Source: Phaeophleospora eucalypticola (taxonomy: Eukaryota > Ascomycota > Dothideomycetes > Mycosphaerellales > Mycosphaerellaceae). Taken from it: a stretch of DNA of 64,000 bases. The notes below the pieces were generated by a model. It searched no databases and was not told the origin of the DNA. It worked only from the letters and a program-made list of their open reading frames with translations. Position 1 is the stretch's first letter. Every line of letters begins with the position of its first letter. The DNA lies in contig JAKLNG010000002.1 of NCBI GenBank assembly GCA_022814565.1, positions 186,001-250,000 on the forward strand, in the 5' to 3' direction. This document shows positions 41,611 through 52,516 of the stretch, one piece after another. Position numbers and translations under genes: made by a program.

Positions 41611-41656
41611 GGGTGTATGGACGCGTGCGAGGATGGGTGTATGGGAGGGTGTATGG
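41611..41656 (+). repeat. Three copies of a 10-nt direct repeat
   Basis: GGGTGTATGG occurs at 41611-41620, 41635-41644 and 41647-41656, in the region upstream of the zinc-finger gene. On the other strand it reads CCATACACCC. Confidence 0.6.
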
Positions 41657-42357
41657 ATGTTGGCGGGTGCTGGTGCTGGTGCTGACGATGGCAGTGGTGG
41701 CCTGGTGCGGGCGAGGGTAGCCTTATGGACGGATTGGTTGCGCAGGCAGACAGAGGCGTCGGGCAATACTGTAGGTTGCTGCGAGTACGAATGGACTTGC
41801 AGGCGGATTGGGAGGCTTGAGGGATTCGGGATGCAAACGCAACAGACAGAGGCTCGAGGCATTTGGGGCGAAGGCTGCGGCTATGTATCATCAGAATATC
41901 GCATGGCATCGGCCCCAGACAGACGAGACGAGGGCAGGGCAGGCAGGCACGAGTGGCGCTAACGGACTAGCGCGCAGGTGGACGGGCAGAGCAGACGAGG
42001 GAGGAGCGATGCGCAGCAGCACGGCCGCACGAGCCACGCGTGTGCCGGACCCTGCCTGCCGCTAGTGCAGCTCCACCCGGCGCGCACTTTGAGTCTGAGT
42101 CTCTTCCGCACGGTGCACCACACGCTGCTCTGCTCTGCCTTACGGTGGACGGACGAGGGCGTGCCAGCGCCAGGGAAGGGAGCCCGATCATTCATCGACG
42201 TGGGGCGCGCCATGCAGGCGTGAATTAGACGTTTAGGGTACCTCACCGCACACGCTGTCCGCCAAAGCCTACACCACCTATCCAGCCATACAGCGCAGAC
42301 CAACGCCAGACGCTGCGCAGAGCCTATTGCATGCGACTGCGATTGCCCATCCACCAC

Positions 42358-42380
42358 CACACACACACACTCTCTCACAC
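42358..42380. repeat. CA/CT microsatellite
   Basis: An alternating CA run of 13 nt followed by TCTCTCACAC, in the gene-poor 41-47 kb region. Confidence 0.75.
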
Positions 42381-45300
42381 TGACTGGACGCCCGCTCACC
42401 GGCCTCGTGTGGCACCCGAGCCTGCCGACCGCCAGACCAGACCATACCGTAGACAACCGGCGCATGAACCGGGCCATCGCAGCAATGAGGGCGACGTGAA
42501 GAATGCGTCCATGCAACACTGCAACCCTCCTCCGCCCGTGCTGCCTTCCCACACCGGCCCGGGGGCGTCGCCAGCACGCCCGAATTGCACAGTCCACGAC
42601 CCGCAAGTCACCAGAGATGCGCAGAAGCGACGCTTGGCCGCTGCCGCATCGAGTCTGTCGCGACGCATAGGGCTTTGCGATGTGCAACGCGACTCTGCTC
42701 GACCGCACATGGGCGAGCGAAGGCCTGTCGCGGGCCGTGCAGTCAAAAGGCGGCCGACCCACGCGCTCGGTCGGGTCTGCGCGACGTGATTTGCTTGTCG
42801 TCGGGAGAGCCGTCATCTGGTGCGAGTCCACATCGTGCAGATGCGTGTGCGACTGCGACTGCGGCCGCAAGCAAGAAACAGCATCACCAGCAGCAGCAAC
42901 CTCCGTGGCTGGGGGCGGTGTCTGCATCTGCTCTGCGCCCTAAATTTGGTGCACGCCTTGCCTCTGTTGGACTAGACGCACGCTAAAACGCTGACGTTTT
43001 TCCTCTTCGGGAGCTATTAGCTGCCCATCTCGAGCTTCTGCGGAGGCGGAGTGCAGTTTAGCAGCATTTACCTCACCGCGCTGCCTGCGGTGGACGTTCC
43101 TTCACCGGAATGCCTCCCAGCATTGGACCTGACGTCTGCACTGCCAGACATCGATGATGATGCACCTTCATGTCTTTCGCACGGTGCCCTCATGACATGC
43201 AGTCTGCCCATTTCATCAAGATTGTCGCTTCTGCCCTCCCCACCAACGAGACGTGCGCTGTTGCGATTGCTCATGCTGCAAATTGTAATTGCGAACGCAC
43301 ACCGGTCAAGACCCCTGCTCGCTGGCACGCAGCGACCAACCGTGCACCGAGATTGCTTGGACCGTCATATCCATGCCGATGTACATTGTGGTGCATCCTT
43401 CGGGTGTCCTGGAGGATGCGCGGGTAGGGCGACCTCTCGACAAGCTCCATCTCTACCCGCCCTCTGCGATCCTGTGGGAGGCCTCTTTGCAATTGCGGAA
43501 CATTAGAGACGCTGATTGCAGGAGGCACGCATCGGCTAAGGCTGGCAGGATTGGACACTCCTTGTTGACGCACGCCATCCGCATTCTTGTTGGTTCATGC
43601 TGACGCCCTGCTGTGCCTGTGGTGTCTGCAATGCCCGACGCGGTCTGATTCGCCTGGTCGGCGAGCTGCCGCAGAGCCGAACGCTCTACAGGCGTGAGTC
43701 TTAGTAACACGCTTGGGGGCTAAGAATCCTTCGACCCAGCAGGCGAAGGATGCCCATGATGCAGATCTCTCGCACCGGCAGCCCTCTCAGCAAACCCTAC
43801 TCCATACGAGCCAGGCGCGCATTCTTCGCACGGCGCTGCTGAGTTTCGCCGGTGTATCTCATCAACAACACGGCGGGACGATCAAACTCATGTCATGGCA
43901 GAAGCGCGCGCACGTTGCAGTCACGCGCGAGCAACTCTATTGCTCGGCAGAGGAGAACCGTGGTTCGAGTGCAATTGCAATGTATCGTCGCTAGCGCTGA
44001 ACCTTGGGCGTGCCAGTCAGCAAACGGCCAGCACGTCCAAGCGGTGGCAGTTGGCAGACCCCGGCTTAGCGTGCAGAGGCACGTGCTGCCCTCCACCAGA
44101 GCTCCCAAGTGGTGAAAGCTTGTTTGGTGCGGGCTGGCTTTGCTCGGTCCTCCCGACGACGCCCTTCGCTCTCGCCGTGCTGCCGGCGGTCATCTGCTAC
44201 GGTCGCTACGGCCAAGTACATTATCATGATCCATGGCACTGCGGACGGCCTCTTTGTCTCGTATGTCTCCAACAGACACCTGCTCGCCATCTCCACCCAC
44301 AGTGGGACGGGGTCTCCTGCTCGGCCCACTGCCGAGCCATGTCTGGCATGCTTGGGCAATCATCGACCCGCGACGGGTCCACATGGCGATGAGGGCAACA
44401 AACTTCCCGTCATCTAAGATGCTTCGCCTTGCCCTTTGTGTCGGCGATGATAACCGCACACACCGTACGTAACGCGGTCGGAAGAGCGAGAGCCCATGTC
44501 CACGGTTCGGCTTACCGTAAGCCGCGGCCAACGAAGAGCAGGACGGAGGCACTGCTGTTTCGTTCGTTCTCGTGTGCGACTTGTCCCAAACACCAAATAT
44601 CGAACAAAGATCGACGACGAGCACGACCGGACATGGGAGACGCCGGTTGCTTTTTGGCATCTGTTCGCTTGCGATAGGCTCAAAGTCGAAATTCTGATTA
44701 AGCCTGCAGCAATAGCGTGTTCTCGCTGGCCGTAAGACGGTGCAACTTTCCTCCCACTTCCCGGCAACACGCTCTTTCACGTGGTGACGGCCACGTTGTT
44801 TTCTTCCTCGGTGGATGTCGTATAGCATTTCCGAGACCATCTTATCTGCATCACACTTTCACGCCGAGTCCCAATCAGCATCGAAGACTGTTCATACGTG
44901 ACTGCTGCTTTGAGGGTTTGATTGACCCCTCAACTTCTTCGCCTGCACAATTGGCGTGCGATGCCGTCAGACGGCACATTTGAGGCCGGATCCACTCGTG
45001 CCTATGAAATCAGCGATTGGATTCAATCTCGAGCACGACGACCTTGCTGCGGTTGGCTCTCGTTTGCGTGATCCAAAAGCAGCTACTCTTTCTCAAGGTG
45101 CCATTAATCGGGCCCGAAACCGGGCTGGGTTCGGCTTCACGTCGAGTGCAGGGGAGTTGGGCCAGAATGCGTCCGCTTTCCAGATCTCACAGGCTCACCT
45201 TCATCAATGTGTTGTTCTTGGCTTCCAGGAATAGAGACATGATATCCCCGGCCTTGATCATTACTCTGCTGCATTGGTTGACGACGATATGGGGCGGGAG

Positions 45301-47422
45301 AGGCGGCGGGAAGCGCCATCGGTGGCAGAGTTGGCCGGTAGTGTGGGCGCCGGCGGCGGCATCCTCCCGCTTTAGCGAGTGAGGGCTCTTTCTCCACGCG
45401 CACGACAGGAATAGGAGCCGAGCAGCACACGGCGCGAGCTTCACCGGTCGACGGAAACATCATCCAGCAACAAACGCGCGACTGGCGACTCAAGCCACCA
45501 ACACACACCCTTCGCCAGGCCGTCCACCACGCTAGTCCGGCAGCACATCTTCCGACATCGACCTCACGACCACCCGCTCCTCACCCTCCCCGCAGTTGAG
45601 ATTGCAGGTACAGACACGCATGGGAAAATGTGATGACGGGGCTCGCTTGCAATATCCAACAAGTCCAACCGCGCTGGTGATGAATAATGCAACGGACCAC
45701 GAGTGTTGGGTCGGAAAGACATGTGGTCGCACAGCAAGTGCTTGCAGGAACCCTTCATCACGACGTTCCCACCACCATGGCACCTGGAGCTCTCGCCCTG
45801 CAGTGCATCGCGCAATCCACCAGGAGCTCTTTCCCTGCCACAGCGTGGTTTTAATCTAATACCAACTTCCGAATACGTTCACTCACTCCGTGCTCACGGC
45901 AGCATCAACGCGGCGATGACTTGTTCCATCGAATCCGTGCAGTTGTGCTCATGTACTCCCTCTCCTCGCGGAGTAGTGTCCCATGTCGGAATGCAGACGT
46001 CAAACCACACCGGCGAGTGTCGCGGCCGTGGTTACACACGCCAGGAGAATAAAAACGGCATGCCTCATCACTCGCTGTGTGTCTTTGTGGCGTTGGGCAG
46101 GACACCCTGCATGGAATGATGCCTTGTATCACGGAGCACACCAGCAAAGAAACGCGATCTGGTCAAGATTCCAGTCCGCCGTCTGACGGAGATGCATCAA
46201 ACGATCTTCCAAACGAACAACTCACCACGAACCTTGATCGCAACCAATCCATTCCAATCGAAGCCAAATGGGACTCAAGATACATGACCAAGAATGGTAA
46301 GAACGATCAGGCAAAGCGAGCCCTAAGCTTGGGGCACAAAACGTGCACTCACGTCGCGATCAACACACCACTTGCTTCTCAAAGCATAGATAGCCGCAAA
46401 AGCACGTGTAAGCTCGGAAGGATTCACGAACGCGTGAAAGACAAATGCTCCATCGCTGAGAATAAGCTCACCACTCAGCAACTCTGAAACCAAGCCGGCG
46501 TCAAACGCCGCCATCAACCTTCGTCTCTCAGATCTTTCCCTTTTCTCGTTCTTGATCAACACGTGGGCCACGCTTCGCGCGCGTGGGAGTGAGGGATTTC
46601 ACGCTGAAGATCCCATCTCCTCCTCGCTATCACGATGATCGCATCTCGAATCGACAACAAGCTCTCGATTGATTGAGCGGTCCTAAGATAGGCACACTAC
46701 CAGCATTACCAACGAATGACGAGCCGAAGGATTCAGGATTTGGAAAGCGCACGCACAGGATTCCACAATCCAACAACTTCCTCTCCACAATCCAACAGCG
46801 GGTCAAAGACTCATGGGGAAAGATGTGCTTCTTGCGTCTCTCGTCTCGACTCACTTCCCAGTCACCAGCCGCGTGCGGGCTGTGTTGATCGCTTCATCAC
46901 AACTGCTAATTTTGGAAGCAATCATGATCAACGACGCTTCCTTTCATCACAAACGCACATGGCAAGACACGCGAACGAACGTGGAGACCTGGAAACGTGG
47001 ACAGCTGCTCCTTTCCTTCCTTGTTCGCCGTGCCGGTGGTGCTTGTGCTTGTGCTTGTTGCATCCTGCGCATGCTTTGGAACCGTCCGTGCCGCCATTCC
47101 CTCAACTGCAGTCGCACGTGGTGAGGATAGGATTCTCCTTCTCCGAGGCGAAGATCCATGATGTAGGAATCCAGCTGATTCCTTCGCCCCGCCGAGGAAG
47201 GAGTGATGGTGAGACGATGGCGATGGCGACAACGTGGCTCCTGCAGCTGCGATCTCATCGCGTCTCCGGATGGGTGCTGGAGAGATCCTAACAGATCCAT
47301 TCTCGCGCTGTATGCAGTGCTTTTCACTCTTCCTCTATCCTACAGTGTGCTGTCGTCCTACTCATCTGCCCTTACTTCTCGCTGGGGTATTCTGAAACAA
47401 CTCTGCCGTCAAACATCCTCCC

Positions 47423-49165
47423 TTAACACTTCGCCATGACTTTCGCCCCAGATCTCATAAACCGCACAATGCAAAAGATCCCACCCGCCGCAAGCGCGCA
47501 GACACCAGCGTAGACCCAAACGCCAGTCCAGTGCAAGTTGCTGCTTCCCGTACCCAGAATGCCTCCGCCTCCAGGCCCGCCTGCCAGGACTCCAAGCCCG
47601 ACCATGGAGAATCCCATGCCGATGCGCGTGCCGACTTTGCTCTTGTCCTGCGTGAGAGCGACGAAGAGTACAGGCGGCAAGGCGATGAAGATGCCGCTGA
47701 AGAAGCCGAAGAGGAGCGCTTCGGCGATCAGGCCGCCTGCGTTCTCCACGGCGACCATGCAGAGGAGGATGATGCCTACGCATGTAGCTCCTGTTTTCTG
47801 AATCAGCGAGAGAGCCCAGTAGGACTGCCGATGATGAATACATACCCGGAGCGATTACGTTCGCTGGGCCCACCTTGTCTGCAAGCCAATTCGGTATCGT
47901 CCGCCCAAACACAGATGCCGCATTGAGAATCGGCACGAGGTAAAATGACAAGCTCTCGCTCGTGTATCCCGTCGCCTGGCCGTAGTACGACGTGTAGAAG
48001 AAAGCGACGTACAGTCCCGCAAAACCGATTAGGCATCCGAGCACGAACGTGATCTGGTGTAGCGTTAGAATCTTGACCGCACTTCAAAGCAATTAGGGAT
48101 TTGACTTACGTAGGGCACGTCGGTGAAGGCAGACCAGTCGATGATGGAGCGAGGCTTCGGTGGCTTGACGCGCATTTTCATGACGAAGACGCTGTAGAAG
48201 GGAGAAGGTAAGTATGCAGACGATTCGCAGAGAGGACCGACATTCATTCACTTACGGGATCGTGAGAGTAGCCAAGGCTGTGAAGCCTAAGATGCGTACA
48301 CTCCAGCCAAAGCCGACCTACGATGATCAGAGTCAGTAACGCTACATGATGCGAATCAAGAAGGCGGTGTCCGTACCTGATCAACCAGCCTGTAGAACAT
48401 GATCGGGTAGATGATTCCACCCATGGAGCTACCAGACGCAGCAATACCAATGACCAGACCAATCTTGGTACTGAAGTAAGACGGCATGATAGCCACACTG
48501 GGCACGAAAAGGCAACCCCCTCCAATCCCAATCACAAACCCCTGCGCGAGCAGACATTGCCAAAATTCATGGCACAGACTGAGCATCTACAAAGAGTCCG
48601 TCAGCCATACCCTCCTACCCATGAAGAGCAGCAATACTTACCATATGTCCAAACACAATCATGAACGACCCAAAAATCAGCAGCTGCCGAAAATACCCTC
48701 GATCATAAATCGGTCCCACGAACGCGCCGACCAGAAGCACCATGAACGCCTGTATCGATCCGATCCAGGAGATATTCGAGGACGATTCGGTGTATAGCTG
48801 TCCGGATTCGTAGTAGGTCTGGTATACGCCGAAGGTGTTCAGGATGCCCCAGGTGTTGAAGAAGAGCATCCAGCCTGTGCACACAGAAGGTCAGTGTTGA
48901 TTCCATTCCACGATGCAAGATATGACTTTTGTGAAAACGTACTCCCCAACACCTGCAACCAAGCCGTCAACCCTCCATTCGGAACCGGTCCTCCAGGAGG
49001 ACCAGCAGCAGCAGCCGGCGGCGCAGGCGCATCTTGCTTCTTCACCTCCGCATCATCTCCTCCCTTCTCGACGTCCGCGCCATCATTCTCGTGCGCAGAA
49101 AGCGGCGATTCTGGTTTATGATCATCAGAAGCAGAGTCCTTCTCAAGCTGCGGCAGCGCGGCCAT
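47423..49165 (-). CDS. MFS monocarboxylate-transporter-type (MCT/Mch-like) permease
   Basis: Seven exons (49165-48943, 48874-48642, 48586-48377, 48317-48256, 48191-48110, 48053-47846, 47790-47423) joined by introns of 54-67 nt give 461 aa with 12 TM segments. A cytosolic N-terminus of about 65 aa rich in D, E, A and P precedes GGLTAWLQVLGSWMLFFNTWG, then NTFGVYQTYY, the pattern of fungal MCT-like carriers in TM1. GGGCLFVPSVAIMPSYFSTKIGLVIGIAASGSSMGG matches the TM4-5 motif of the family. The TM11-12 region (YAGVCALAAGGIFCIVRFM) closes the protein. Yeast Mch proteins do not carry lactate, so the substrate is open. Probably plasma or vacuolar membrane. Confidence 0.9.
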
Positions 49166-49867
49166 AGTCCAGCTCCAGCACCAGGGTGATTAAAATAAGG
49201 CCTGACGTCGGGTCCTCGCGCCGGTCTCGCCACCGAAAGAAGGCAAGGCCAAGCAACAGGGCGATTCCTTGGCCAAGCAACAAGCAGATCAGATCTCTAC
49301 AAACAAGATCAATCCTTCCACTTTATCCAGGATTGTTGATCGTTGATGCGGTGGAAATGGCGATGCAAGTGATGAAAAGAGAGATGAAATCGCGCGCACA
49401 TGCCCCCTCATCGCGAAGAAGGGAGAGACGGCAAATGCCAAAGTGTGTGTGTGTTGACATGTTCGATCGGCGCTCGGCTTCGCGCAGCCGGAGTTAACGA
49501 GAGGCCGAAGCGACGTTCGCTACAACTATGCACATGGCTCTCTCTACACGATGATCGTATAGCCTTTATGCTGGGACAAGCAGCCTCTCCATCAAACAGA
49601 CCTTTGTAGAACGTCGTGCAATCGACGTGCAAGCGCAAATCAGCGATCGCAAAGCACTCTGAGAGATCATGCAAAAAGCACTCCCAGGAACCTGGCATCA
49701 TCAGTACTTAAGTGGCTGTCAACTGTGTCACAAAGGCTGAAAGAGACGAGCATGCTGCTCATTCGATTCCCAATCGTTTCGACGCTGCTCTTGCTAATTT
49801 CTGCAGCATCGCATCGCTCTCCAAGCAACTGTTCGCAGAGAAAAGCAAACCCCTCGATCTCACTCCT
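49166..49867. other. Intergenic, no gene seen
   Basis: 702 nt: promoter of the MCT-type permease and 3' flank of pob3. Nothing recognised. Confidence 0.45.
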
Positions 49868-51738
49868 TTACTTGCCCGTCTTTGCCTTCTTCTTCGGTCG
49901 CTCCACCTTCGCCTCTGTGTCACTCTCGCTGTCACCTCCAGCTCCGTCCGCGTCCTCCATCTCTGCGTCACTATCGCCAGAGCTCTTCGCGTCACTGTCG
50001 TATTCTTCCGCGACATCAGACTCCGACTCCTCCTGGAAATCTTCATCCACACTCTCGTCGTCCTCGTCAGCGCTGCCACGGTCCCGCGCGACGACTTCCT
50101 CGTCCTCGCTACTAACGAGATCAGGGTCATCTGCGAGGGCCGCGGCCAGCATGCCACTGTCGCCATCCATCTCGTTCTTGGTCTTAATGTTCTTGGCCTT
50201 CAGGAAGTCTTCCAGCGGCGCTTGCTCTTCGCGGTTGATGTTCGAGAACTGGTGCTCGCCGTTGCCGCTCTTCAGTGAAACCGTGATGTCGAATGTGCGG
50301 CTGGCACTAACAGCTCCGCCCACGCGGCTCATGGTCACCGAAGCGATCTGCTCGAATGAGATGTAGGTTGCTGGCTTAGGCACGAACAGGAAGGCGCGAT
50401 CCAGACAGAAAAGGTGACCCTCGTTCGCCTTGATACTGCACTTCACGCCACTCATCTGGTGGTGGCTGCTAAACTCCGCCGAAGGCTGGATCAGACGCTT
50501 GCCAGTCAAGCCGTGGAAGATCTTCGAGACGACTCGTCCGATCGGCTCCTCGTACTTAGCTTGGAGCTTCCCGGAGTACTTCGTGTTCAAAACCTCCTCT
50601 GTCATGTTGAGCTCAATCGCAACCTCCTCATCCTTCTTGAACTGCATAACCAGGAATGGATATCGCGTTTGACCCTGTCTGAGTGGAGGATCCAAGCCAA
50701 TACACAGCAGTTGGTGCATGTCGTCGGGCTTCGGTAGGAGGAAGAATCGCTTCGCATTTTCGTACGAGATCTTGTAGTCGTAAGTCTTTCCGCGCAATCG
50801 GAATGAGCTTTCGTATAGGTCGATGTCGAAGCGTCCACGGGGTGTGAGATGTAGGATGTCCTGGAATGTGGCATATGTGTCGCCAGCAACTTCTCCAATC
50901 TCGGCCTTGTTCATGAGTGTCTCGTAGAACAGGTTGGCTGCATTCTGCTCCTCATCTTCACCTTCCTCTTGCTCCTCGCCATCCTCTTCGTTCTTCGCTC
51001 GGCGCTCAGTTCCGGGAATGTAGAAGCGCATCTCAGTCAGCTGGTCCACTGCGCCTCCCATCTTCTTGCCTTTTGCTCGTGCGCCGCCCAAGTGTCCATT
51101 TGTTCCTGTGTCCTCCTCATCCGTGGGTAATGAAAACTCCACTGCGACCTCGTTCTTGCCAGCCAAGTTGGTGTTGGAGATTTCGGTGTAGGGAATCTCA
51201 AAGGCCGGTTGATTGCGGACGTTGAAGGTGAGCTCGTTGCGACCCATTTCGTTCTTACCCCAGTTCCATCCTCGAAGCGCGTGCTCCTTGGCCTCGAGGG
51301 GTACGCCATACCAGACCTTGAAGCACTTCTGTATCGTGTCGAAGTCCTACTCACTGTCAGCGCGCTCACTAAGCCACCTTTCTGGATATTTGTGTCTCCT
51401 TACGTCTTGCTTAAAGCCGTCCAGCTGCACCACACCAGCGATTCGCGCATAGATCTTCAACTCGTATCCTCGCGCTGCCCTGCTCCATTGCGCACTCTGG
51501 AATTCGGACTTGTCGATGGTGAAAGTATTGCCGCCGGTAGGCTTCCATCCTAGACCAGACTCAGCGAGCCTGCACTTGCCTGGCTGCTTGGAGAGGTCAA
51601 GGTAGATGTCGTCGAAGGACTCCCTAGGAGGAATGTTAATAGTGACGCCTGAGGTATGCGTAGCTTTCTGCTTATTGACGGATGTGCGCATTTTGAAGGG
51701 TATGTGTGGATGGTAATCGAGTGTTGTAGCACTTACAT
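49868..51738 (-). CDS. pob3: FACT histone-chaperone complex subunit Pob3 (SSRP1 family)
   Basis: Three exons: 51738-51737 (only AT of the start codon), 51623-51404 and 51346-49868, giving 566 aa. The first intron (113 nt, GTAAGT donor, CCTAG acceptor, TTAAC branch-like site) splits the ATG; the resulting start MESFDDIYLDLSKQPGKC is the family's usual N-terminus. A start inside this intron (MRTSV...) is also in frame and would add 22 residues without splicing. Domains in order: Pob3 N-terminal domain (1-100), SSRP1/PH-like dimerisation region with RFYIPGTERR and NLFYETLMNKAEIG, the middle tandem PH domain (PKPATYISFEQIASVTMSR), and a highly acidic tail from about residue 470 that ends with a basic RPKKKAKTGK. 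There is no HMG box, as expected for fungi. Pob3 pairs with Spt16 to loosen and restore nucleosomes during transcription and replication. Confidence 0.97.
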
Positions 51739-52516
51739 GGTGCAAAGCTGTAGTCGCGGTCTTCAAAAGCAATCGCGGAGGCAAGATTGTTTGCGCCGTG
51801 GCAACCTAGGCAGTGGATGCGAACGATATCCGTGTAGTAGGTTCGAGGCGGCTTTGGAAAAGAATCGGTTGCGCTCGTTCGGGATCGAATGTCGACCTTC
51901 GAGAGCTCGTGTGGAGTAGATGTCGAGTCTCTCGTCGCACGGCGATAGAGCTCCGATGGTTCGGCGACGTAGCGACAGCGATGGGCGCTGAGCGGATGGG
52001 TAGGTGGTGGATCAGGTTGCGGATGCAGCAGTAGAGGAAGAAGAGAAGAAAGAGATGAAGATGGTGGCAGGCTTCCGCGCGAGGTGTCGCGCTGGACGCG
52101 TGCTGTCCGTGCACTACCGAGCTTGCTCTGTCAAAGCTTGGCAGCCTCTTCACATGCAAGCCGGCCATGCACCTCACCTGCTTTCACTCACTCGAGCTCA
52201 ACTATTTCACATGAAGTTGCTGGCGCCTGAAATTTTGAATTTAGAAGAGGTGCAGCATAGATCAACATTGTCCGCCAACTCTAATTCGCTCTAAATCTTG
52301 CTTTTAGTCTTCTGGACTGAATGGGTATCTATCGGCTTCATAAATCTTTCACTTCACAGGGCAGCGATGGTCGCTTTTTCCCCATTTGATATATCTCGTA
52401 CCCTTTACAAAGCATGAGAACGTACATTCTCAAGCTTGTCATTCTTCTCTCTGGCCAAGCTGTTGAGGCAAACCCAGAGTTGCCATTCGAGCAGGCTCAA
52501 CTGCAGCCTTCAATCA
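51739..52516. other. Intergenic, pob3 promoter and 3' flank of the PAS kinase
   Basis: 778 nt without a recognisable gene. Confidence 0.45.

Larger units (their letters stand above)
41228..47422. other. 6.2 kb without a convincing gene
   Basis: The stretch lies between the start of the zinc-finger gene (transcribed away from it) and the 3' end of the transporter gene. It is GC-rich, has many overlapping short frames on all six strands, but none shows domain motifs, signal peptides, splice-linked extension or codon use like the neighbours. The longest is about 320 codons (41959-42927, minus) and reads as Arg/Ala/Ser-rich noise. It contains a CA/CT microsatellite and a short direct-repeat cluster. 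It could be an extended regulatory region, a long 5' UTR, non-coding RNA, or a decayed gene. I cannot tell these apart. Confidence 0.5.

Noticed and set aside
42358..42380. Microsatellite as a centromere or telomere mark
   Set aside because: Only a short CA/CT run; no telomere repeat or AT-rich array around it.
41959..42927. 322-codon minus-strand open frame in the gene-poor region
   Set aside because: Arg/Ala/Ser-rich with no domain, no splice-linked partner and many competing frames. It could be an orphan gene, but nothing in the sequence supports this.
44190..44840. 216-codon minus-strand open frame
   Set aside because: No motifs and composition like random GC-rich sequence.
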